DNA of 12,832 nt. Source: Alphaproteobacteria bacterium UBA3637. GTDB lineage: Bacteria > Pseudomonadota > Alphaproteobacteria > CAAHEQ01 > UBA3637. This document shows, piece by piece, positions 1-5,664 of the stretch (its first letter is position 1; every line of letters begins with the position of its first letter). Where the stretch lies: the NCBI GenBank assembly GCA_002373615.1, contig DFKU01000061.1:1-12832 (forward strand). Direction: 5' to 3'. Below the pieces are notes generated by a model. That model made no database searches. It was not told the origin of the DNA and saw only the letters and a program-made list of their open reading frames with translations. A program made the translations under genes and the position numbers.

Positions 1-70
1 TGGAAAAGATTAACATAGCCCGCCAGCCTCTACCATTTCCTTGTTTAAAATAATTGATAAGTTTTTGCAT
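1..70 (-). CDS. 5' end of an unidentified gene (partial, runs off left edge)
   Basis: An ATG at 70-68 opens a frame of 23 codons with no stop before the window ends. It begins MQKLINYFKQGNGRGW and becomes hydrophobic after that. A strong ribosome binding site (AAGGAGG) lies 5 bases upstream on the minus strand, which is the main reason to accept this as a real start. It lies about 50 bases downstream of the DUF465 gene on the same strand, so it may share that transcript or use the weak promoter noted at 93-124. Too little protein is visible to assign a family. Confidence 0.6.
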   Translation of the reverse strand, partial: MQKLINYFKQGNGRGWRAMLIFS

Positions 71-92
71 TTTTCCTCCTTTTTTAATTATT

Positions 93-124
93 TCTATAAA
101 ACGCTTTTTTATTGACTTTGTCAA
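93..124 (-). promoter_or_regulatory. Possible promoter with a TTGAC palindrome for the left-edge gene
   Basis: A perfect TTGACA (124-119) overlaps the stop codon of the DUF465 gene. The -10 is ambiguous: TTTTAT at a 17-base spacing or TATAGA at a 20-base spacing, each matching four of six consensus bases. The -35 lies within a 13-base perfect palindrome, TTGAC-AAA-GTCAA (112-124), which could be an operator or chance. This is weak evidence; read-through from pfk and the DUF465 gene is equally possible. Confidence 0.3.
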
Positions 125-306
125 GTCCCCATAAAAAGTTCTTTTTCCACTTTTTGGATTTCTTCTTTAATTTTCAGCTTGTGTTTTTTATAATTTTGAA
201 GCAATTGAATATCAGGGAAGGGACGTCCCTGTTCCTTTTTCAATAAGTTATCCCACTCAGCATGTTGCTTTTTTAAAAGTTCCAAATCCTCTAAATGAAC
301 CAGCAT
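121..306 (-). CDS. YdcH / DUF465 family small protein
   Basis: A 61-residue, highly charged, probably all-helical protein. It fits the DUF465 (YdcH) family: an N-terminal helix with LEDLELLKKQHAEWD, a short proline-containing turn near residues 28-32 (GRPFPD), then a second Lys/Glu-rich helix (KKHKLKIKEEIQKVEKEL). Family members are about 55-75 residues and common in Proteobacteria, and their molecular role is not established. Its ATG overlaps the phosphofructokinase stop codon by one base (TAATG), so translation is likely coupled and the two genes are probably co-transcribed. Nothing in the sequence shows a functional link to glycolysis. Confidence 0.85.
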   Translation of the reverse strand: MLVHLEDLELLKKQHAEWDNLLKKEQGRPFPDIQLLQNYKKHKLKIKEEIQKVEKELFMGT

Positions 307-1385
307 TATTCCCCCACATAAATCCCCAATTGACGGGCAATGCGCACCATTTCACCATTCGGATCCACAGGTGAATTGCCAATTTTTAAGGCTTCTTCCA
401 AGGAAATATCAGTGATTTTCCCTTGTTGATGAGCTACCACACGATTTGTTTTATTTTGAGCCAGTAATTCCACTGCATGTACCCCAAAACCAGAGGCCAA
501 AATGCGATCCACAGCCACAGGATTACCGGAACGTTGAATGTGCCCTAACACATTACCGCGTACATTGAATCCATCTTTGGACAGACGATCTACAAAGTAT
601 TCGGAAATCCCCCCGAAAGTGCGTCCGTTCGTCGCAAAGGAATTTTTACCCTCAGGGGATTTAATGCCTTCTGCTACCACCACCAAAGAATGGGTGCATC
701 CCTTTTCTTGCATTTTCTTTAATTTGTTTAAGACCCCTTCATAAGTATATGGAATTTCAGGAATAAGTGCTACATCCGCAAAACCGGCAATAGCGGATTC
801 CAATGCTAAATGACCGGCCCCACGGCCCATGACTTCTACCACCATGACGCGTTGATGAGAACCTGCTGTCGTGTTCAGTTTATCCAAGGCATCAGCGACC
901 ACTGTTCTGGCTGTTGCAAAACCAATGGCGAGATCCGTACCGGGGGCATCATTATCAATGGTTTTTGGAATGCCTACCATAGCGACATCCGCAGCTTGAC
1001 AATAACGGCTGACAATGTTCATAGATCCATCACCGCCAATAACGACTAAAGCTTCCAAGCCCAGTTCCTTGACACCTTCTTTAAAACGTTCAACAATTTC
1101 TTCATTGGTTAATTTTTCTGTTTCTCCATTTGGCTTTGGAAAAACATTTGGGTTTCCTTGATTTGTTGTTCCCAGCATCGTTCCCCCCAATGTCGCAAAG
1201 GGAAATTCAAATTCGGCCAAGCTCATTTTGTGATAGGCAAGGGGCCTTAAAATCAATCCGTTTGTGGCATTATGAATCCCATACACTTCCCATCCCCGTT
1301 CAATTGCACTAAAAACCACGGCGCGAATAGCAGCATTTAAGCCTGAACAATCCCCGCCACTTGTTAAAATACCAATTCTTTTCAT
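306..1385 (-). CDS. pfkA: 6-phosphofructokinase
   Basis: Phosphorylates fructose-6-phosphate to fructose-1,6-bisphosphate, the committed step of Embden-Meyerhof glycolysis, in the cytoplasm. The 359-residue protein carries the full family signature: N-terminal GILTSGGDCSGLNA (5-18), GGTMLGTTN (68-76), GGDGS (117-121), PKTIDND (140-146) with the catalytic Asp144, EVMGRGAGHLAL (184-195) and GHIQRSGNP (281-289). Position 120 is Gly, as in ATP-dependent enzymes, but position 141 is Lys, the residue normally seen in pyrophosphate-dependent enzymes. The phosphoryl donor is therefore not fixed by sequence, with ATP more likely. The start has the ribosome site AAAGGA 6 bases upstream. A promoter is predicted at 1419-1446, and the DUF465 gene follows with an overlap. 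Confidence 0.95.
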   Translation of the reverse strand: MKRIGILTSGGDCSGLNAAIRAVVFSAIERGWEVYGIHNATNGLILRPLAYHKMSLAEFEFPFATLGGTMLGTTNQGNPNVFPKPNGETEKLTNEEIVERFKEGVKELGLEALVVIGGDGSMNIVSRYCQAADVAMVGIPKTIDNDAPGTDLAIGFATARTVVADALDKLNTTAGSHQRVMVVEVMGRGAGHLALESAIAGFADVALIPEIPYTYEGVLNKLKKMQEKGCTHSLVVVAEGIKSPEGKNSFATNGRTFGGISEYFVDRLSKDGFNVRGNVLGHIQRSGNPVAVDRILASGFGVHAVELLAQNKTNRVVAHQQGKITDISLEEALKIGNSPVDPNGEMVRIARQLGIYVGE

Positions 1386-1418
1386 TTCGATTCCTTTCTC
1401 TTCTTTAGAATTTAGTCC

Positions 1419-1446
1419 ATTATAAATTTTTTTTTATTTTTTACAA
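1419..1446 (-). promoter_or_regulatory. Predicted sigma70-type promoter for pfk
   Basis: On the minus strand TTGTAA (1446-1441), a 16-base spacer and a perfect TATAAT (1424-1419) lie between lptB and pfk. They would start transcription about 30 bases before the pfk ATG. The intergenic stretch has no GC-rich hairpin, so read-through from lptB is also possible. A GANTC site (1389-1393) sits between the ribosome site and the pfk start codon. Confidence 0.55.
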
Positions 1447-1457
1447 GCCTTTTTTAA

Positions 1458-2192
1458 TCAGAGTGAAAAATTTTTTCCTAAATAGGTCTTGCGAACCTTT
1501 TCATCTTTTATAATTTCATCTGGGGTTCCACATTTTAACACGACTCCATCATGTAAAATATAAGCTCTGTCCACAATTCCCAAAGTTTCACGCACATTAT
1601 GGTCGGTAATTAAAACCCCGATACCACGATTTTTTAACTGACCGACCAATTCTTTAATGTCACCCACTGCAATAGGATCAATCCCAGCCAAAGGTTCATC
1701 TAATAATATAAAGGAAGGATGCCCCGCTAAAGCCCGTGCAATTTCTAAACGACGCCGTTCCCCTCCCGATAAAGCACGTGAGGGTGAATGTCTCAGATGT
1801 TCAATAGAAAATTCTTTTAAAAGAGCATCCAATTCTTGTTCCACTTTATCAGGATTTTTTTCGTGTAATTGTAATACAGAACGAATGTTATCCGCCACAT
1901 TTAATCCCCGAAAAATGGATGCTTCCTGGGGTAAATATCCAATTCCCATTCTGGCTCTGCGATAAACGGGAAAGTGTGTAATATCCACCCCATCCAATAA
2001 AATTTGTCCCTTGTTGGGGAAAATTAATCCTGTAACACAGTAAAAACTGGTTGTTTTTCCTGCACCATTTGGTCCCAATAAGCCAATAGCTTCTCCTTTT
2101 TTAACCGATAATGAAACATCTTTTAAAACAGTTCTTCTTTTATAACTAACGCTTAAATTTTTGATTTCCAATCCAGTTTCTTCTTTTTTCAT
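1458..2192 (-). CDS. lptB: LPS export ABC transporter ATP-binding protein LptB
   Basis: The cytoplasmic ATPase that powers extraction of lipopolysaccharide from the inner membrane, working with LptF/LptG (not in this window) and LptC. The 244-residue protein has every ABC nucleotide-binding motif: Walker A GPNGAGKTT (40-48), Q-loop Gln89, signature LSGGERRRLEIARAL (141-155), Walker B FILLDEP with catalytic Glu166, D-loop GIDP, and switch His198 in ITDHNVRET. The wording around the signature and H-loop is typical of LptB rather than other ABC ATPases. Its ATG overlaps the upstream lptC-lptA stop codon (ATGA), which indicates translational coupling. The rpoN gene that often follows lptB in Proteobacteria is absent; pfk is there instead. 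Confidence 0.96.
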   Translation of the reverse strand: MKKEETGLEIKNLSVSYKRRTVLKDVSLSVKKGEAIGLLGPNGAGKTTSFYCVTGLIFPNKGQILLDGVDITHFPVYRRARMGIGYLPQEASIFRGLNVADNIRSVLQLHEKNPDKVEQELDALLKEFSIEHLRHSPSRALSGGERRRLEIARALAGHPSFILLDEPLAGIDPIAVGDIKELVGQLKNRGIGVLITDHNVRETLGIVDRAYILHDGVVLKCGTPDEIIKDEKVRKTYLGKNFSL

Positions 2193-3199
2193 TTCGTGTT
2201 TCCTTTCAATTCATTTGGAATCAGCTGTCCTTTAATACGACCTGTTGATTTTAAATCGCTTTCGCCTGTGATTAAATCCAATGTTGCTTTATTTCCTTTT
2301 ACATGATTATTTCCTTGTGATAAAACGACATTTCCTTCCATAAACATCTTTTTTGTGGCGGGAATATAAGTTCCTTTATCTCCTGTCATTCTTTGTTTAC
2401 CGTTATCAATGGAAACATGACCGGTCGCAATAACTTTTTCAACTTGATTATTTTTATCATTTGTGTAGTGAGCAACCATCTTATCAGCATTCAACACATT
2501 TCCTTGATGATAAACAGTTGTTTGACCCAAAGTTGTCAGTGTTTTCTGGGTTTGATCAATTTGGGCCCCCTCAGGTGAATTCACTTTTACTTGCTCTTTT
2601 TTCTGATAAATTGTGGCCTTGACCTCTTTTTTAAAAAGAATTAAATTCCCTTTATTCGTCATCATCAGCCCCTTAGCGCTTATTTTCCCAGCAGGACCAA
2701 CAATATTGACAGCTTCATCAGAGTCGGCGGTTCCTTGGTTATAATCGCACAGAACTTTACTGGTATTGGCTTTGTAGCCCGAGGTTGAAATAATATTGAT
2801 TTTATCTTCGAATAAAACTGTTTCATTCTCTTGAAAAATCAAAGCATAAGGTGTTTTTGCAGTTAAAACTTCCTTGTTGGCCATTTCGTATGTTGCAATG
2901 GGTTTTTCCATACGTAGTTGATGTGTTTCAGTGTCAATTTCATTGATTTTAGGGGCTGTTAATGTCATGGGTAAGTTTTTGGCGTTAAGACCAAAAAAAC
3001 GAATATTTTCCATGTCCATTTTAGCGCCTTTTGAAGGGGTTGAAGACGATACCTCTAAAGAAAAAGAATCCTTTTGTTCTTTAAATAAAGGCCATACAAT
3101 GATTAAAGCCGTCAATAAAAAAGCAAAAACAGGTAAGGTACGTTTCGTGATCAAAACGCGTCTTGTGTGTTTTTGTAATTGATTTAAGCTTTGAAACAT
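2189..3199 (-). CDS. lptC: LptC-LptA fusion protein, LPS periplasmic bridge
   Basis: A 336-residue protein that appears to join two LPS transport proteins normally made separately. Residues 1-21 are basic and cytoplasmic, 22-39 form one transmembrane helix, and about 60-195 match an LptC-type beta-jellyroll (RFFGLNAKNLPMTLTAP followed by alternating strands). From about 205 to 330 the protein changes to LptA/OstA-style repeats, recognisable from GHVSIDNGKQRMTGDKGTY (260-278), MFMEGNVVLSQGNNHVKGN (285-303) and LDLITGESDLKS. There is no second signal peptide or internal gene boundary, so the LptA part would stay tethered to the inner membrane. It lies between kpsF and lptB with ATGA overlaps on both sides. 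LptA normally has about 160 mature residues, so this copy is on the short side. A separate LptA elsewhere in the genome cannot be excluded. Confidence 0.85.
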   Translation of the reverse strand: MFQSLNQLQKHTRRVLITKRTLPVFAFLLTALIIVWPLFKEQKDSFSLEVSSSTPSKGAKMDMENIRFFGLNAKNLPMTLTAPKINEIDTETHQLRMEKPIATYEMANKEVLTAKTPYALIFQENETVLFEDKINIISTSGYKANTSKVLCDYNQGTADSDEAVNIVGPAGKISAKGLMMTNKGNLILFKKEVKATIYQKKEQVKVNSPEGAQIDQTQKTLTTLGQTTVYHQGNVLNADKMVAHYTNDKNNQVEKVIATGHVSIDNGKQRMTGDKGTYIPATKKMFMEGNVVLSQGNNHVKGNKATLDLITGESDLKSTGRIKGQLIPNELKGNTK

Positions 3200-4170
3200 C
3201 AGGCAACTCCCGCTTGTAACAAATGATGCATGTGAATTAAACCGACGGGGTGCTTTTCATTATCCACAACAAAAATATTGGTAATTTTTTTACTGTGCAT
3301 AATATTTAAGGCCTCCGATCCTAATAAATCTCCCGAAATAGTTGTCGGATTGGTGTTCATCACCTCATTAACTGACTTATTCATTAAGTCATTACTCATG
3401 TGACGGCGCAAATCCCCATCGGTAATCATGCCAATTAAACGTCCTTCTGAATCAATAATTCCCAAGCATCCCAGCATTTTTTTGGACATAACCAACAAAG
3501 CATCGGCCATTTTTGCACCAGAGGAAATAACAGGAACGGCATCCTCCTTTGCCATGATATCTTGAACTTTTATCAGTACATTTCCCAACTTTCCGCCGGG
3601 GTGACGATCATGATAAAGCTCGGTTGTGAATCCTCTTAAATTCATTAATGCCACCGTTAAAGCGTCCCCCATGGCTAATGTGGCAATCATGCTGGTTGTT
3701 GGGGCCATATTAAAGGGGCATGCTTCGGGTGCTTCTTTTTTGTCGGGAATTTGCAGGACTAAATCAGCTGCTTTTCCCAAAGTACTTTCAGGCTTACTGG
3801 TGACCGCCACCAAATATATCCCAAAGCGGCGCGTATAGTTGATTATATCAAAAAGTTCCTTACTTTCGCCGGAATTTGATAGGGCCAATACCAAATCATT
3901 CTGTGTCAGCATTCCCAAATCACCATGACTGGCTTCGGCTGGGTGAACGAAAAAAGCGGGGGTACCGGTGGACGCCAATGAAGCGGCAATTTTTTTTCCA
4001 ATATGCCCGGGTTTTCCCATACCTGTTACAATAACGCGTCCGGAAATGGAATAAATCTTTTGAACCGCTTTGGCAAAATTGTCGTTCACATTTTGGCTCA
4101 TCAACTCTAATGTTTTTTTTTCGGCATTAAAGGTGCGAATTGCACTTTGTTTAATTTCTTCTGGTGTCAT
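3199..4170 (-). CDS. kdsD: Arabinose-5-phosphate isomerase KdsD/KpsF
   Basis: Interconverts ribulose-5-phosphate and arabinose-5-phosphate, the first step toward Kdo in the LPS inner core; cytoplasmic. The 323-residue protein has the normal family architecture: an N-terminal SIS sugar isomerase domain (about 33-175) with GMGKPGHIGKK (50-60), HPAEASHGDLGM (76-87) and SNSGESKE (98-105), a linker with the characteristic RHPGGKLG (189-196), and two CBS domains (about 203-260 and 268-322, MITDGDLRRHM at 248-258). His190 in the HPGG motif is the counterpart of a catalytically important residue in E. coli KdsD. A ribosome site (AAGGAG) lies upstream of the ATG, 13 bases after the RNase D stop. Its stop overlaps the next start (ATGA), tying Kdo supply to LPS transport. 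kdsC is not in the operon. Confidence 0.95.
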   Translation of the reverse strand: MTPEEIKQSAIRTFNAEKKTLELMSQNVNDNFAKAVQKIYSISGRVIVTGMGKPGHIGKKIAASLASTGTPAFFVHPAEASHGDLGMLTQNDLVLALSNSGESKELFDIINYTRRFGIYLVAVTSKPESTLGKAADLVLQIPDKKEAPEACPFNMAPTTSMIATLAMGDALTVALMNLRGFTTELYHDRHPGGKLGNVLIKVQDIMAKEDAVPVISSGAKMADALLVMSKKMLGCLGIIDSEGRLIGMITDGDLRRHMSNDLMNKSVNEVMNTNPTTISGDLLGSEALNIMHSKKITNIFVVDNEKHPVGLIHMHHLLQAGVA

Positions 4171-4183
4171 TTAAAACTCCTTT

Positions 4184-4795
4184 TCAGTGATGTGAAAATA
4201 AATCAGGGTTATCCAATCCCATCAAATCCAATTCTGCCCGTGTGGGCAAAAAGGCAAAACAACTGGCGGCCAGTTCTTCTTTGTTTTGCTCTTTTAATAA
4301 TTTATCTAATTTCGCCTTTAAAGCATGCAGATACATAACATCACCCGCAGCATATTGAATTTGCTCTGGCGATAATTCCTCTTTTGTCCAATCAGAACAT
4401 TGCTGTTCTTTATCCAATTGAATCCCTAACATATCGGCACATAAATTTTTTAAGGAATGTTTTTCGGCCTCTGGGCGGGTCAGTTTGCTGGCTATTTTGG
4501 TGCAATAAACAGGATTCACCACAATTCCCAAGGCAGCTTTTATTTTTGCCACATCAAATCTTGCAAAATGAAAAATTTTTAAAATTTTTGGGTTTGTGAG
4601 AAGCTTTTTCAAATTGGGGCAAGGGATATTTTTTCTAATTTGAACCAACCAAGCGTTTCCTTTGCCATCGCCAATTTGAACTAAACACAATTTATCATTG
4701 ATAATATCCAATCCTGTTGTTTCGCTGTCAATAGCGACAGCTTTTGGGAATTTTATATTATCAGGTAAATCACCCACGAAAACTGAAAATTGCAT
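4184..4795 (-). CDS. rnd: Ribonuclease D-type 3'-5' exonuclease, short form
   Basis: A DEDDy-family 3'-5' exonuclease, expected to trim the 3' ends of structured RNAs such as tRNA precursors. Using the ATG at 4795 the protein has 203 residues with all five catalytic residues: Asp23 and Glu25 (AIDSETTGLD), Asp81 (FHFARFD), Tyr148 and Asp152 (YAAGDVMYLHALK). It lacks the C-terminal HRDC domains of the longer E. coli enzyme, so it is the single-domain form. An ATG further upstream (4837) would add 14 residues, but it lies upstream of the predicted -10 and has no ribosome site. The 4795 start has AGGAG 5 bases before it. It is the first gene of the rnd-kdsD-lptCA-lptB operon. Confidence 0.93.
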   Translation of the reverse strand: MQFSVFVGDLPDNIKFPKAVAIDSETTGLDIINDKLCLVQIGDGKGNAWLVQIRKNIPCPNLKKLLTNPKILKIFHFARFDVAKIKAALGIVVNPVYCTKIASKLTRPEAEKHSLKNLCADMLGIQLDKEQQCSDWTKEELSPEQIQYAAGDVMYLHALKAKLDKLLKEQNKEELAASCFAFLPTRAELDLMGLDNPDLFSHH

Positions 4796-4800
4796 TTTTT

Positions 4801-4808
4801 CTCCTTTT
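4801..4808 (-). promoter_or_regulatory. Ribosome binding site that fixes the rnd start
   Basis: AAAAGGAG on the minus strand, 5 bases before the ATG at 4795. It supports the shorter rnd product over the one starting at 4837. Confidence 0.8.
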
Positions 4809-4816
4809 TTTGAATC

Positions 4817-4845
4817 TTTATACAACCACTTTAGCAAAAAATCAA
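4817..4845 (-). promoter_or_regulatory. Promoter of the rnd-kdsD-lptCA-lptB operon
   Basis: On the minus strand TTGATT (4845-4840), a 17-base spacer and TATAAA (4822-4817): near-consensus and optimally spaced. Transcription would start near 4810, a short distance before the ribosome site. A GANTC methylation target (GATTC, 4816-4812) directly abuts the -10 hexamer, which may matter because the window encodes a CcrM-type GANTC methylase. Confidence 0.7.
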
Positions 4846-4852
4846 GAAAATA

Positions 4853-5566
4853 TCAAATAGTCCCGCCAAAACGTAAGATTTTTTCTGCGAATTCAGTTCT
4901 TTTACCCTCTTTTGTATGCATTATTAAAGGTGAATGGAGGGTTAAAGGCCCATTCTTGTTTAAAATTCCTCTGACCAGAATTCGTTTGGCAGGTTCCCCT
5001 TCTTTTGAAATAATCGGAAAAATTTCAATGTTTCCTAATTTTTTTTCCAAAACAGGTAAAATTTGCCCCAGCATTTCAGGGCGATGAATCAAGTTGAAAC
5101 TTCCTTTGGCACGTAAATGCTTTAGACAATACTCTAACCACTTTTTTAAATCAAAATCTTGCACATAGGCCTTTTTTTGTTCCGGATTTTTACGTGTGTT
5201 TTTGCTGATTTCATAAAAGGGGGGATTCGTAATCACGTGATGGAATAATTTCCCTTTTAATGGATCGTGTTTAGAGAAAATGTCTTGTTGTATGACTTCC
5301 ATTTTGGCTTTGTTTAAATCTGCATTTTCTTGAATTAGGGAACATAAATCCGACTGTGTTTCTATGGCGGTTATTTGACAAGGGGTTCTGGCATTCACGC
5401 AACACCCAATCACACCATTTCCTGCGCCAACATCCAAAACGGATTCGCCTTTTTTAACTGGGGTAAGGGCGGCCACCAAAACAGAATCCGAAGTGGCGCG
5501 CAGTCCCTCTTTAGATTGTTTTAGTAAAACTTTATCCCCTAAAAATTTATCAATGGTGTATTCCAT
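4853..5566 (-). CDS. TrmN6-like SAM-dependent methyltransferase
   Basis: A 237-residue class I SAM-dependent methyltransferase of the TrmN6/YfiC group (COG4123 type). The best-known member methylates N6 of A37 in a valine tRNA. Visible features are an N-terminal segment typical of the group (DKFLGDKVLLKQSKEGLRAT, 6-25), SAM-binding motif I VLDVGAGNG (43-51), acidic motif II (ITAIET), and the catalytic NPPFY (114-118) of N6-adenine or amino methylases. The exact substrate is inferred from the family. No ribosome site precedes the ATG; the predicted promoter places +1 at or within a base of it, suggesting a leaderless mRNA. It is divergent from the asmA-like gene and lies upstream of rnd, which has its own promoter. 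Confidence 0.85.
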   Translation of the reverse strand: MEYTIDKFLGDKVLLKQSKEGLRATSDSVLVAALTPVKKGESVLDVGAGNGVIGCCVNARTPCQITAIETQSDLCSLIQENADLNKAKMEVIQQDIFSKHDPLKGKLFHHVITNPPFYEISKNTRKNPEQKKAYVQDFDLKKWLEYCLKHLRAKGSFNLIHRPEMLGQILPVLEKKLGNIEIFPIISKEGEPAKRILVRGILNKNGPLTLHSPLIMHTKEGKRTEFAEKILRFGGTI

Positions 5567-5572
5567 GCCTAA

Positions 5573-5601
5573 ATTATACTTTTAAATAAAAAAATAAGCA
5601 A
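5573..5601 (-). promoter_or_regulatory. Promoter of the TrmN6-like gene, apparently leaderless
   Basis: Minus-strand TTGCTT (5601-5596), a 17-base spacer and a perfect TATAAT (5578-5573). The usual +1 about 7 bases past the -10 falls at 5566, the A of the start codon. Only TTAGGC lies between the -10 and the ATG. Confidence 0.65.
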
Positions 5602-5616
5602 GATGAAAAAAATCCT

Positions 5617-5644
5617 TTGCAAAAGATAAAAAAATGAATATACT
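5617..5644 (+). promoter_or_regulatory. Promoter of the asmA-ccrM-ompA-like operon
   Basis: TTGCAA (5617-5622), a 16-base spacer and TATACT (5639-5644) predict a start near 5651, leaving about 14 bases of leader containing the ribosome site. Its -35 is only 15 bases from the -35 of the divergent methyltransferase promoter, so one bound regulator could affect both. Confidence 0.6.
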
Positions 5645-5664
5645 TTATCCAAAAGGGAGTGGGG

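Noticed and set aside
1425..1457. Terminator after lptB
   Set aside because: The region has long A/T runs but no GC-containing hairpin.
4796..4837. Fourteen-residue upstream extension of rnd from an ATG at 4837
   Set aside because: It lies upstream of the predicted -10 box, has no ribosome site, and the inner ATG at 4795 has an ideal one.
5659..5664. GTG start for the asmA-like gene
   Set aside because: It overlaps the ribosome site GGGAG itself; the ATG 6 bases later is correctly spaced.
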